Assembly (NCBI GenBank): GCA_004369085.1
Contig: ML210157.1
Location: forward strand, 5,057-69,056
Source: Coprinopsis marcescibilis
Lineage: Eukaryota; Basidiomycota; Agaricomycetes; Agaricales; Psathyrellaceae
Length of the DNA: 64,000 nt
Reading direction: 5' to 3'
In this document: positions 32,745 to 45,300 of the stretch, piece by piece
How the letters are laid out: every line of letters begins with the position of its first letter
Position numbering within the stretch: the first letter of the stretch is position 1
The notes under the pieces: model-generated
What the model was told of the DNA's origin: nothing
The model's database searches: none
Seen by the model: only the letters and a program-made list of their open reading frames with translations
Position numbers and translations under genes: made by a program

Positions 32745-33895
32745 ATGCCTCCACGCCCGAAGTCGAAAACAGAGCGACTGGATTCGCCTTCGACAACCAG
32801 CTCAACAAAATCGCGTTCAAAATACTCCAAAGGCGCCGAAAATGTCTCAACGGAGGACACAATTATGCGCAAACCCATGAGTTCGTATCTCTGGGCTGTC
32901 GGCATGCAGACCTCGCTTCTAGCATTTTGTGCGCTGTATTTACCTAGGTCGTCCGTGCTACAAGAGATTACGTTCCTTGATGGGGAGGAACCCATTTCGG
33001 AGGCACTTTCACCTTTGGAGGCTTTGACTCGGCGACCAACTCTTACACTACTCGCCCTATGTCTTGGAACCCTTTCTCTGCAAACCTGGTGGTCGGACTG
33101 GTTGCGACGCTGGTGGATAGATTCCATTATAGAAGGAGCCGAAGAAGTCAAAAGGCGAGAGAAGAAGTTCCTTACTCGGAAACGGTTGTTGGTGCGCATG
33201 CATATGTTCTGTGGATACGTTGGTGGCCTTCTAATCCGGTCAGCCAGGCATTAACGCGAGTATATGGGGCTCTCATTCTAGTCTCTTTGGGAGTGTACCT
33301 CGTGTTGATACTACTAGGTGCGCCGATAAGGAGGTGAGTACAGACTATATCTGGCCGTTTGGGGTTCACTCAACAATGACAATCAGTTTGGCGGTCAAGA
33401 CCTATCTGCTTGCGCTATTGATTTCTATTTTGACGTTCCTTCCACCTGCATATCTGTTTGGACCTCCCAGTTTCAGAGGAGACTCTGCTTCATTGGTCAA
33501 ACGATGGACATGGGTTAGACTCTTCGCGGAATTATCGTAAGTGACTCGTCCCGGTCGTCCGAAAGAACACAATTCATTATTGCGGAACAGGTCGCGTAAC
33601 CCGATTGAACGTGCACTTGTATACCCTGCCGTCGGTACTGTGATCGGCAGCTGGCTTGGTATTATCGCAATACCTCTCGATTGGGATCGTCCCTGGCAGG
33701 TCAGTTGTCCACTTCTGATTCCCTTTCCGTAATTTATTAAGGGTTTATTTCAAGGCATGGCCGCTCACACCAGCATATGGCGCGATAATTGGGTACATCC
33801 TATCCTCTATAACGGCGCTCACCGCAAACTCCATCGACCTCGTGCAGAGCCAAAATACCAACACTACCGAGTTACCCGATAAACCTCGCCAGTAG
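32745..33895 (+). CDS. GPI11: GPI ethanolamine-phosphate transferase accessory subunit (GPI11/PIG-F)
   Basis: ER membrane partner of the ethanolamine phosphate transferases that add phosphoethanolamine to mannoses of the GPI anchor. Start [16 protein letters not shown] at 32745. Exon 1 runs to 33191 (TM1 [21 protein letters not shown]2 [14 protein letters not shown]). Exon 2 begins at 33248 ([20 protein letters not shown]). Exon 3 is [20 protein letters not shown], exon 4 is [20 protein letters not shown] with the family signature PLDWDRPWQ, and exon 5 is [18 protein letters not shown] to the stop. Four introns of about 45-60 nt all keep the frame. The signature and multi-TM layout make the assignment secure. 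Tail-to-tail with the HAD phosphatase (48 bp between stops). Confidence 0.92.
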
Positions 33896-33943
33896 GATAA
33901 AACCTATCGCAACTCCCAGATCGCCGCTTCTTCTACATCGAAA

Positions 33944-35142
33944 CTATACAGCTTTTTCCGCCATTCGGATATCTCCCAAAGACGCGGTGACAAAGTCTGG
34001 AACTATTGGCGAAGCGTTTGGTCCTGTGATATCGGCAATCGTAGTGATTCCTGATGAAACTTGGGGTTAAAGTCCGCCAACATGCCTTCGCCAAGGCTAA
34101 AAACACACCTGTTAGGACCAGCAGAGTTGTCAAACCACCTGCCTGACCAAACAGAATGTCGGTATTGAGTCTATCGCCGACCATAATAGCACGCTTGGGA
34201 TCGAAGTTGATCCTGCAGGTAGTAATGAATATAGATATTGGGTAGCACAAAGTGACCACGAACTTGGCCTTGATGCAGTCGAGCATCGTGCTTGCAGGTT
34301 TCCCCGTGCAGACAGGGTTCCGTCCAAGGGCGGTTCGCAGTGGTGCGCTTATCGAACCTGCTCCAGGCAGCAAGCCATGGGAACTCGGGTATGTGCTATC
34401 CTCGTTAGTCGCAATGAAATGACAGTTCTTATCTTGGAGCAGATATTGAAACGCTTTCGAAAGCTTGGTGTAATTGATCTTTGTGTCGAGGCCGCAGACT
34501 ACGGCACCAACGTCAGGATCACGAACGAAATCAGCAAGGCTGAAAGGCTCCAAAGTGTTATCAGCCGGGTCCTGCGCATGTAAATTCGTCAGCAGTGTGC
34601 ATACCAGTGAACGCAGGGCCATACCGATCCTCCCAAAATTGAAATTCCTTCGTTCTGGAGCTCTTCTTCGAGTCCAGCCATTCCAACCACATAAACCTTT
34701 TTGGTCTTTGGCAGTTTAATTACGGACGAAACATAAACAGCGGCTGTATATGCCGAGCCATAGATCTCGTCCTAGCACAATGGGTTAATCTTCGACAGGG
34801 TCGGTTATGAACGCATTCACACCCACCACATGAGCCTCCACTCCCAACTGATCAAACTTGCTTTTATAGCTTCTTCTCGATTTCGTGGCGTTGTTCGTCA
34901 CAAAAACGACCTTTTTATCTTGGAGGGATGACCATCGAGCATGAGAAAGCGGTTCTAGATCAAAATCGAACCATAAAGTGTGCAGCAGACCTACTTCTTT
35001 GCCGCAGCAATCCAAGCACATCTACTGCTCCTTCAATCAGATGGTCTCCCCTCCATAGTACCCCATCGCAATCGAAGAGCCAGGTATCGTAGTTTTCTAG
35101 CAACTTTTCATAGTCGGCTGGTGCAGATAGTGCCACGCTCAT
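33944..35142 (-). CDS. PHO13: HAD-family phosphatase (PHO13-type 4-nitrophenylphosphatase / phosphoglycolate phosphatase)
   Basis: Cytosolic HAD phosphatase acting on toxic glycolytic side products such as 2-phosphoglycolate; in vitro substrate 4-nitrophenyl phosphate. Start at 35142 (MSVALSAPADYEKLLENYDT). Motif I is FDCDGVLW with the nucleophilic Asp, motif II is FVTNNATKSR, the cap region includes VVCGLDTKINYTKLSKAFQY and FIATNEDSTYP, and motif III/IV are GKPASTMLD and MVGDRLNTDILFG. Several short introns separate these blocks. The end is PDFVTASLGDIRMAEKAV. All catalytic residues look intact. Length and order match the family. Confidence 0.92.
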
Positions 35143-36560
35143 TCTAATCTTCCAGATTTCTGCTATCTTCTAGCTGTTTCTATCCCTGGTCGAAGTGCCG
35201 ATGGTGAGAAGATTGGTACAACAAGAAGAACGCCGTCTAAAGCCTCCAGTCGTTTGGGGGAAACAATTTCGGGAAAGTGATTGTGCCGGACCGCAAATGC
35301 CCGAACCTGCAGATTGAGTTTGATTATTGATAGGCCAATTTTGGTTGTTCAAGTTGGCCTTCATGTTCATGCGTTCATGCTGGAATTCTGATGAGATTGG
35401 CTATTTCCGCTTCTGTAGAGTTGGGCAGCGTGGCTGAAGTCTCCTCCGTTTGGACTCTGCGTGCTCAGCAAGAGTTGAACACCATTATCGCCAACTACGT
35501 CAGGTAGCAAGTGAGTAGCCATCTTCATTATGTGTCAGGAATGAAGTAAGGAAACTTTAGCGTTAGCCTTGGTTTCTTGGCCCAAAAAAGTGCGCACTTG
35601 AGCAGGACCCTGAACACGTCGCTGCCCGCTCAGTTGCCGAACTGAAAGAAGCCCCCAAAGCATCCGTTTAGTTCCCGTCTCTTGGTGACTTGGTGACAGC
35701 TGACATTTATATTGTTCGCTCTCTATGTATTCAGGTTTCCCTATCCCTTCCCGGGCGGCAAGGCACCGATTTTCATCGATTTGGCCGGTGGGGCCGACGG
35801 GACTTACACTTTGCTTTTGGCAAGTTACCTCTTCCTAAAGCCTCTTTGTCGATGGTGAATGCCAGCATCGATATCGACCTGAGTCGGGCTCGGTCATTCG
35901 GAAATAGCGCATGCTTACGACTCGATCTTCGCCAAAATAACGTCCAAGTTCCTTGCCGCTGCATTGGAGCGCTGCCAACTCAGATAGCGCCATCTAGTGC
36001 CGGGACTAGCCCAAAGCGTAGAACGACGTCTGGCTCCCGATAATATTGTGGGCGACGTGATTCCCAAGCATTCCGGGTAAAAAGTCTACACCAAGAGCTA
36101 AGTATTTTCCTGAGAGAGAATATTCTAGTGCTGTGTAGTGCCAGGAGACTACTCAATATTCCGCCAGCTTGGCCATTTGATCTCGCAATTGATTTATCCC
36201 CTAGAAAATTACATTCTTTCAAAAGCGGCAGGCTCAAGTAGTATGGCCGCGATGAAAGCCCGTCGTGGAAGGAGGGCGCTGCCAGCGCAGGGCTCACTTG
36301 GGCTCAATCTTCCGGATCCAGATTTTCAAACCTGCGATTCGTACGGCATCTGCCAAGCCCCAAGGCGGGGGCATTAATCTGAGCCCACATGGGCCGTCCG
36401 AATTCTCCGCGAATGCTGTTGAAACCAGGCCTGTAGCGCCCGGACTGCGCATAACGGAGTTGCGGGCTTGACGCTGCCTGTCTCCGCCGTGCAAAGAGCA
36501 ATCTCAACCAGCTCCCGACCACTTGGACAAATGATGATTTGGGTATATATCGCTCTACCA
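35143..36560. other. Intergenic stretch, no supported gene
   Basis: About 1.4 kb between the PHO13 start and the transaldolase-like stop, both minus strand. Frames are short and shifting; one plus frame at 35690-36043 has no recognisable motif. Confidence 0.45.
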
Positions 36561-38153
36561 CTACGGGTCTGATCCCGCCAATGGCTGTACTTTCTGGCTG
36601 CGCTCCGGAGACTGCGGTTGACTTTTGTGCCGCCTCGCGACCTGCTCCTTGTTCTTTGTCGGTGATGCTCCAGGGGAACTCGTGGCTCTGAACTGCTTCT
36701 TGACTTCCCTAACTATAGCTGCCTCTATCGTGTCCATATCTTCTGACAGTCTCTCGAGCGCAGGGCTCATAATATCTCTAATCATCCCTCGAGACTCTGG
36801 TGAAAGGTTCTTCATGAAGCGGTCGTCCTGATCAAGAATGTTTGGGGGATATCGCGCTTGCTTTGAGCGCAGCACCACAGTTGGATAACTGTCAATACTC
36901 GGGTCGTACCTGGCAATATTCCACTTCAATCTATCAAGCTGGTACTCTGACACGCAGACAGCGTCAAAGTCGGCCAGTACCGCTATCTCTGCCATCTACG
37001 TCAAATTTAAATCAATCAGCCAATTGTGGCAAACGGAAAAGCATCTCTCCGGGCTAACAATAGCTGCACTTGCCTTTCTGAATTCTTTCCCAATGATTCT
37101 GGTTTTGATCTTGTTGGTTTTGAAGTATGCCAGAATGGATTGGATGGACTGGACACCTGGGTGCTCCAACGCGTCCGAGAAGACGCGTTTACCTTGTCTC
37201 CGTTCAAACCACTCTAATATCTGTCAAATCGGCACCGCTTGAGTCATGTCTTCCCAAGAACATGAGATAGGGGCCAAGAAACACCACCTACCGGTCTGAC
37301 ATGGATAGTGATTGTCGATGCTCCGGCCTCTGCGCAAGCTGCCGCGTGCAACAGACTGCTCACCAAGAATAGGTTCACGTTGATGCGCCCATCACCCTGT
37401 TTGCAGAGAATCCGAGTGGCTTTCAGCGCCTCTTCCGTCGCTGGCATCTGTTCATCTATAAGCACCACGCTGTTCCCTCACAAACACACATACTAACACT
37501 GATCAAGATCTCTTCCTCACTTAAATTGCGCTGCTTCAGGAGGTGAAATCGCCGCTGTGCCTCCGCTACCAAAGCTTCCGCATTACAATGCTTTCGGGGG
37601 TCGATATATGTTATGTGCGGCCCGGGGCTGGCATCGAATTCGTTGGCACCAATTTCAACAAACTGAGAGAGTATGTCAGCGGGTGTCTACGCCTGTCACG
37701 TAAGAAGAACGAACGAATTGATTAAGCGCCAATGTCACTGGGTTAAATTGGATGCTGGGATGTTGCGCCTTCAATCTAACGAGCTACCTTGAGTGAAAGC
37801 TTCTGCTGGGAGTTTAATAAGGCCGTACCTTTGGTATCTGTTGACTATCTTGTGGGTGGCCACCCATGCGTGGTATAAAACCTCTTGATCGTCGGTCTTC
37901 AGAGCGCAAGCGATGGCCTCGAGACTGAGATATGATCCGTGAAGCACATCCCCGTGATACAGAAGGGCTATATTTCAAAAAAGTCTAGACTCGATCAACC
38001 GAAGAGCTTAAAGATCCACCCACTTTGACTGTTGACACTATCCACAAGGACAGCCGTCGCTTTCTGGCGAAGCACATCTTCCACGCTTCGGTCCGTGACA
38101 GGTCTGGTGCATTTGATGGGATCCGCTCTCTCAGTGGTAGCAGGGGAAGACAT
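36561..38153 (-). CDS. Transaldolase-like protein with altered catalytic lysine motif
   Basis: Transaldolase moves a three-carbon dihydroxyacetone unit between sugar phosphates through a Schiff base on a Lys. The barrel blocks seen are ADILSQFVEIGANEFDASPG, HITYIDPRKHCNAEALVAEA (the DxR motif), MPATEEALKATRILCKQGDG, INVNLFLVSSLLHAAACAEA, HPGVQSIQSILAYFKTNKIR and IAVLADFDAVCVSEYQLDRL. At the K-I/M-P-A-T position the exon reads QMPAT (codon CAG), so the Schiff-base Lys appears replaced by Gln. The C-terminal ~70 residues are a Ser/Pro/Lys-rich extension. Start at 38153 (MSSPATTERADPIKC) is tentative, and N-terminal exons are the least certain. The last intron may use GC-AG (GCAAGT) or a nearby GT-AG pair. 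Likely a non-classical or inactive fungal homologue. Confidence 0.72.
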
Positions 38154-38930
38154 GGATGGCTCAAAGTATGTTGGAGTTGGAAGACAAGTTCTGGATTTGA
38201 ATTGTATATGGGTCTCGAGCAGGTTCCTTGCCACCCCATCATGCCACTAAGCAAGTAACTCATTGTAGTTCATTACCACAAAGGTGTATTTCCTTTGATC
38301 ACCGAATACACTCAGCGTCGCTAGATTGAAATCATAATTGAGATTACTGTCATACGATTGGGATGTTAGGGAGATGATACGACAGAGTGGCTTCCAGCGG
38401 TTATGGTCGGCTAGCGTGTGCCACAGATCAAGTTCCATGAAATTCTCGTATTCCTCTGCTCATGACTTCCCACTGATGCTGTTAATGGCACCAAGATATG
38501 CCAAACTAGCTATTCTGGCGACCCTGCTGCCTCGACTTACGGTATCTACAGCAAGTTGTGGAAGGAGGTGACGCAATCAAGACTACTTTTACCTAGCTTA
38601 CGAGAGGAGAACACCCTCGCGATGATGCTGATCCCACCTTCTATCTTCTCCTCTCACGGTTAATTTAGAGTGAGCGTTCGTAATGCAAGTTACGACATGG
38701 TACTGAATAGCAGCGTGAGTGCGTAACCCGTAGATTGAAAAGGAATAGACATGACGGAGAATTACATTGGTATATAAAGCATGCAGTGACGAGATAACGA
38801 TGATGTGGGACAAAGCAAAAAGGAAAACAAGCGCGACGAAAACTACGGAATCATGGCAACCCTGGTGTACATGCTCCGACAGAGACTAGGATGAGGATAG
38901 TATAATAAAGGTGGGTATCAGGCTCTAGCT
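38154..38930. other. Between transaldolase-like gene and bZIP; small unexplained minus ORF
   Basis: A minus-strand reading MELDLWHTLADHNRWKPLCR.. (38438-38247) is coherent for 63 codons and preceded by another in-frame-looking block (SRVARIASLAYLGAINSISG), but no family or splice model is evident. It could be an upstream exon set of the transaldolase-like gene or a separate small gene. Confidence 0.3.
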
Positions 38931-39925
38931 CTATCGATGTAGGTGAGAGCGGTCTGACGAATAATGCCAGTCCATCCCGCCGTCGTGTCCATTGGAGTAA
39001 GAATAAGATATAGAATGATTACTTGGCTGTCAAACACGAATACAATGAGCATATTGACAAATGAAGCCGCGGTGAATTGAACCTACAGCGTAATCATCTT
39101 CTACTTTCACGGATCCACCATACTGACTCGAATGATGGGGGTAGTTGTTGGATAGGTTACCATTGAGCGGGGGACGCTGAGCGATCGGATGCACGGAGGC
39201 TTGCAGCTGGGTAGGCTGTGAAATTGTTCAACACGTTGGACGACTATGGGGATCGAGTAAATCGTATGCACCCACAGAAAATGGAGGGCTAGAGGTGGCG
39301 CTGGAGCCCGACGGTGTATGTGGCATTTGGAATCCAGAGTTGTTGATGCTAAACAAGGATCCGTTGTGATGATTACTGTTCGAGGAGACGTTGCCGTAGT
39401 GAGGAGGTATTGTAAGGGGTGGCGGTCGTTCGTTATGATGATGCGAGTCCTATAGTGCTTCGTTTAGTCTTGGCCACGAATCGACGGAGAAACCATGCCT
39501 ACCATATATACGCTGTCCACCATATGCGATGGCTTGGGGCGTTTTCTGTATGACTCGCGGTAGTCGTACGGTGCTGCTGAGCCGCGTCTGTCAGAGAGCA
39601 TCCGGCGGAGTTCCTCGTTTTCTTTTTGTAGTCTGTTGATATCTTGTTGCAGCTCCCTAATGGTGACAGACGACGGTGGCAGGGCGGAAACCTGCTCTGG
39701 CGAGTATCCCAGCGCTGCTTGCAGTTTTGTGACAGTTTGCTCGAGCTGCAGTTACAATTAGTCACGACATAACATGAGGAACGACATCGTGGACGTAACA
39801 ACACTAACCTGTTCTATGTAAGCCTTTCGCTTCGCCCGATGCCTTGCCTGGGCTTTGGCATTTCGACTGCGTTCAGGCTTGTCTGACGAGTCGCGACTAG
39901 GAGCGCCATTAGCTGAAGAGGACAT
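38931..39925 (-). CDS. bZIP transcription factor
   Basis: DNA-binding dimeric regulator in the nucleus. Start at 39925 (MSSSANGAPSRDSSDKPE). The basic region NAKAQARHRAKRKAYIEQ (N-x7-R pattern with His before the Arg) ends at an intron. The next exon resumes LEQTVTKLQAALGYSPEQV and a heptad-like ELQQDINRLQKENEELRRML. Later exons are low-complexity (HNERPPPLTIPPHYG, QLQASVHPIAQRPPLNG, YGGSVKVEDDYA), and the final exon is NHSISYSYSNGHDGGMDWHY to stop at 38931. Introns were placed where frames join; the two most 3' ones are the least sure. The regulated genes are unknown. Confidence 0.85.
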
Positions 39926-42317
39926 GTCGAGGAACGTGGAGTGGAGGACAGGGACGCGAAGGATAATAGAAGGGTAAGTGGGTTGAGTCAAGGTTGGGCT
40001 TTGACTCGCTTAAGTTTTTATTTAACAGCGCCCTGTGGTTGACTTTTTTAATGCCAACACAAAGCCAGGGCATTATTTCCAGATCCCCGATCTGGCGGGG
40101 CAAGTTCTGATTTTGCCCTACCCTGAACGTAACCAAAGTCTTGGTACCCCCGTCGAGGTGGAGGTTGGAGATGTTTCAGCATGGCCCGGAATCGAGATCC
40201 CTTTGTGCACAACAACCCCAAATGGTAGATGGGACCAAATGTCCTGGGAAAAGCGGAGGCATATCATCTAGGCTTATTGGGCCGTTACCACCGTTTTTGC
40301 AGGATTTGTTCTGGGTGATAATCTGATTCCAGCCCAATGGTTTACGGCACTTTGCGGTTGTCGACCGTTCGTATGTACCTGAAGGGGCAGTATATGATCG
40401 GGGATCACTGCGCCTGGTTCTCAAGCTTAGACCTGTTCCCAGCCTTTTCTGTGGACGAAACAAGCCTCCTTCCATATTTTGAGCCTTGGAACCCCGCGAG
40501 TTCAGCAGGGATGTGGTCCCCTCCAGGACCACCGACCGATTGCCGCGGTCGCCCATCGCCTCAGGTTCAGAGACGAAGGAAGACGCGCATCTTGAGTTAA
40601 AGAGCCCTACAGTCTTCTCTATCTTGTGCTGACAATAATATAACCTCGGATACTATGGCCAAAGCCGCATTACTTCCTCGATTTCAAGCCTCTTTGGGGC
40701 TCCACTGGGGCAACTGAGATATTCCTGGAGTAATATCTAGCGAAGTTAAATTTGACAGAGAACTCTGCCCGTGGCTGAGGTCATGAGTGTCATCCAAGGA
40801 AGCGGTGGGGTGAGTGGACAATGCCAAGGATGACTCGGCTACCTTGATATCCAGTATTTCTAAGGAAAAGGAGCCCTATGGCCCCTTCGGCTTCTTCTTC
40901 TTTGGATTTCTTGGGTAGACTCCCACTGGCCAACATTTCGTGATTGTGACCTGTCGAAGCACGCCGGAGGTTATGTCACGGCGCCTGTGTCAGGCATCTC
41001 AACATCCCTATTTCTGAGAAACGCGACCTCTTTGGATCACGAAAGGATGACAAAAAACGAACGCAAAAGCGTGAAGGTCAAGTTCGCAAGTAGCTGCTGC
41101 CTTTTTACTACTCATACCCCCAAGGAGTAGCAGGCGCATTCACCTTGACACAGCAGGTGCTACTGACGCTGACTAAGACGGGCGCTTCCGTCAGTAAGTT
41201 GAAACTGAGCTGCAATTACCCTCGACGAATTCCAACACCTACAAATGGCATCTCTAAGCAAGACTAGCACAGGACTTGGGAGACTTGAGGGTCCGGCATC
41301 CATAAAAGGTAACGCGTATGGCCGTTTGACTCTCGCGCATGATAAGCCGAATCGGATCCATTGCAATATACTCTGGAGCGCCAGATCTAATGACTACTTG
41401 TCCAGGAATTCCTTCACTTTGAATGGCAGATCCAAACTGAGCATATGGACGGCATTCTAGTCCCACACCAGGGGCACGTACGTGGCCGTTTGCCGTGAGG
41501 GGTGATTGTGACAGCTCCGGTTCTTTCCCCTGGCTCTTGTGCTTCACCATCGACAGTGTACACCGCCAAACCGTCTACAAGCCCGGTGTTCAAGTCAGTA
41601 GTACATATTGAGACAGAAACACACAGTCGACGCACTCAAAGCTACAAAGAGCGTACATACTTACGTTGAGACAATGTGACTGGCTTTTAATAATCATGAC
41701 AGCTCGGGAAATCGGTACATACACAAGGGTTCTGCTTCTGTTTGCTAGCAACGGGCTGAAGCCTACCTACAAGTCCAGCAGTGCGGTGAGTGTCCTTCTC
41801 TGAAAGGTACCCTCTGCCAGACAGTAGAAGCGACAACCACAATCGTCCCCTCTCCTCGCGGGCTTCTCGGTTTAAGCCAGGACGAAGGACACTTGATCCG
41901 ACCTTCTCGACCATATAGTCATTCCAATTCGCGACGCCCTACACATTCATCGGAAAATCATCTCGTGTAGAGGAAACTAGCTAACATCTTCATCCAGTAG
42001 GCGGCAAGGCGCAGCCAGCTTTACTAACATACCAACGGTATCGCAGAGCGCCCAACGTAGCCAGAGGTATGTCTCAGAAATACTATCAACAACAAAGGGG
42101 ATGAAACGAACAGAGCGGCTGCGGTCACCGATGTCCCCTTGCTCCCCCGCGCATGCCCGAGGGTTTACACCAGGCAATCCGTCGTTCGAGCACTTATATC
42201 ACTCATTCCATCTGAGCTCGGGTCGCTGAAGAGACACTGGTCCACTGAACTCTAATTATTGAAATCTAGTGTAGAAAGGTCGAAATATATTCAGCAGAAA
42301 CTAGATATCATCATATC
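39926..42317. other. 2.4-kb gene-free stretch
   Basis: Upstream of the bZIP gene and downstream of TOF1. Only short unsupported frames were found (for example 40337-40600 plus, 41254-41550 minus), with no repeat, paralogue or RNA gene that I can see. It may hold long regulatory sequence or UTRs for the bZIP gene. Confidence 0.4.
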
Positions 42318-45300
42318 CTAATCCTCATCACTATCTGAAAGAACCAGACGCTTTGTCCTGCGTTTGAGCACAGGCTCAGGGTCTGCATCATCCTCAGCCA
42401 GGGGAGAAGCAGGTCGGGTGTTCGAAGGGGATGATTCCTGTGTCGTCGACTTCTTTTTCGGACGAGGCTTTGGCCTAGGTCTGGGTGGCGGGGGAGGAGT
42501 GTTGCTTTTCCGAGTGACATCCTGAGATCTCCTCGCCCCAGAGTCCGAATCCGAGTCTGCGGATGAAGAAAGAGCATGTTGCCCGACCTCCTGTTCATCA
42601 TCTGACACACCACGGGCTCCACCACCCTGCACAAGGTCATCATCGTCTCCAGCCACATCCTTGCCTTTTTTACCGCGTTTCCGCTTCTTCGTCCCCGTCG
42701 CACGCATGCCAACCGGTCGTTTGCCCTGGACGTTGCCATCAGCGTTCCCACTGACAGCAGCAAGCGCCGCCTTCTCCCTCATCTCCTTCTCCTTCTCAAA
42801 GAACGCCTCCATATCGCCGTACTCCTCGTCACTGTCCTCAATAAACTGAGCCGACTTGTACTGCAAGACTTCCTTCTCCTTGCGTTTACGCTTACGACGG
42901 CTGTTTCCGTCAGAGTCATCACCTTCTTCATCACCCGCTTCCAAAGATGGAGACCGCCTACGCCGCCGCTTCTGTTTCTTCTTCAACAGGCTCGCTATTT
43001 TAGACCCCTGCGGGTCGTAAGGCGTCTCCAGGAACTGCAATATGACATTTCGCGTCTGTTCCAGCACGGACGGCATGAGATCCGCTGGAATGTACCACTG
43101 GATTTCCTCATCCTCTGCAAAATCACCAAACAACCCCCAAGTCAGTTGATAGATTCACATAACAATCAAACCCAAACACCCTTTTGGTCGCTGACACCGC
43201 TTTCGCCTTCCCTCTCCCCCCTGCGCTTCGCGAGCAGGCAAGGCCGGCGATAAGCGGCGGCAAACCAGCAAAAAGGTAGCGGGTTGATCAATCACTCACC
43301 CTCATCTTGAATAGCAAATTTGCAGAGCCGGAACAGGAGCTTGAGGTACGCGTTCTTGCTCGCAGCCTCCGCTTGATCGCTGTCGAGATATGGTACCACT
43401 GTCCCGGATTTACGCAACCACGCATAGCGAAGAACGACAACAGTCAACCAACGGCAAGGTGGTGCGAGCAACAAGTCAAACAGGCGAAAAAGGGTAAAAC
43501 ACTCCCGTAAGCACCATTTCCAATAGAATGCCGCAGCACACAAACGCATAAAAGACCTACCTTCATCGGTAATCCTTTTCCGCGCCTCTTCAGTGGGAGT
43601 GCGTGTCATCAGCGCTTGCACATCCTCTTCCTCCTCATCACCATCACCACCACCACCAGGTTCCTTTCGGTCCGTTTCGTCAATAATACGTTGGCGTTTA
43701 TTGATGGCCGTTCTCAAAAGCTGAAAGCAGATCCCAAAGCGCATGGGTATTGTCAGCGATGAACATGTTGAACGGCGAGGTGAATCAAAGAGTCTAAATA
43801 AAAGAAATCCGCAATTGGGGTTCGCGGGAGGTGATCCCCGAATGGGATAATACAATGGTAGAGCGCAAAATCAATGTCACCCACAGCAAAACATAGGCCC
43901 CGCATTCGAGTGTGCGTATGACCTTGTGTGGGGTACGGTGGACATACACCAACAGAGCATATACAGTCAATACAAGGAAGCAACGAGCAGAGCGGTGGCG
44001 GTGAAACACCCCCAAGCCATGTCGTACACCCCGAGACACAAGGCCCAGCCCAAGCCATCCCGTACACACCGAGCTAAAAATAACCCCGACGAAAGAATAA
44101 GGCAAAACGGTGGGCGATGCGATATATGCCCGAACGATACGAGAACAAGGGCCCATCAATTGAATCCCGCCATCACCCCCACAAACCCACCAAAATCCAA
44201 AGAACAGCGCACCATTATTTGGCTACCAAACTGGCCGCACAAAAGGGGCAGCAGTCAACCTCCAATGGACATCCGCAACGGAAAAAGGCTGGCAAGCTGG
44301 AAAAGGTTGCAGCAGCAACACCAACGTAACACCCCAGCCAAATCGGACAACCCATAAAACGGGGTGCACGGCCCAAATATACCGAACGACCAAGGGGGCG
44401 AACAAAACAGAAGAAGCAGAAGAGCACGACTCACATCCTGTACCCAGACGACCAAATCCTTTCGGTCGGTATCAACAAGTGCAGAAATCGCAATTCCGAG
44501 TTGGTCACTCCACGAGTATCCCTTCTTGACGTAAAGTTCGGCGGCGGAGGCACCCTTGTTCCGAGTACCACCCTTTCCAGCCCTCCCATTCTCGCCATCT
44601 TCCCCGCGTTTGGCCTTTTCCTTTTCTTCAGGCTCCCAACTCGAGTATTGTTTCCAGTTACCGCGGTTCTTGGGGAAAAAGGCCTGGCCGACGACGTAAT
44701 GGTCGTAATGGCAGCAGGAACCGAGTTTTTTCAACCGCATTTTGCCAATGCGCAACATTCGCAATTCGCGATAGCAATCAGGAATTGCACAAGGGTGTTC
44801 GAGATGGGCAGCGGCAAGTGACAGTTTACGGCGATTTAGTCACCGAATGCCAAGCGTCGATCGAAACGCAAGATAAGGAGCGAGTCGAGGTCATAATGAA
44901 TGCGAAAGCAGAGAGCGAGGGGGTGGACAGGGAACGACGAATAAAAAACAAAAAACCGAATCAGTAGATTGTTCCTTCCGCAACCCGAACAACTTGAATA
45001 ACCCACCTCGATGGTAAGGAACGGCTCCTCCTCTACAGCCTTGAAGAATTTCCTCAAAATGAAATTGATAAGGTTTACCAAATCCTTGTATGGCTGTTCC
45101 CGAGGAAAGCCCTTTTGCTCGCTCAGCAGCGTTTTGAACAGGTCCAGCGTCGACACCTATAATCATCGCCAAGCCAATCCATTAGCCAAACCCGAGTACG
45201 ATAACACCTCGCACCGCAGGGTAAATTCGAAAATGATTAATCAGCACATGCGATTACATGTCCTCCATCAGAAAGTTTGAAGAACGAGCGCGAATTGGAT

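Noticed and set aside
37060..37075. GC-AG (GCAAGT) intron in the transaldolase-like gene
   Set aside because: A normal GT-AG pair a few bases away gives an equally good frame, so the non-canonical site cannot be claimed.
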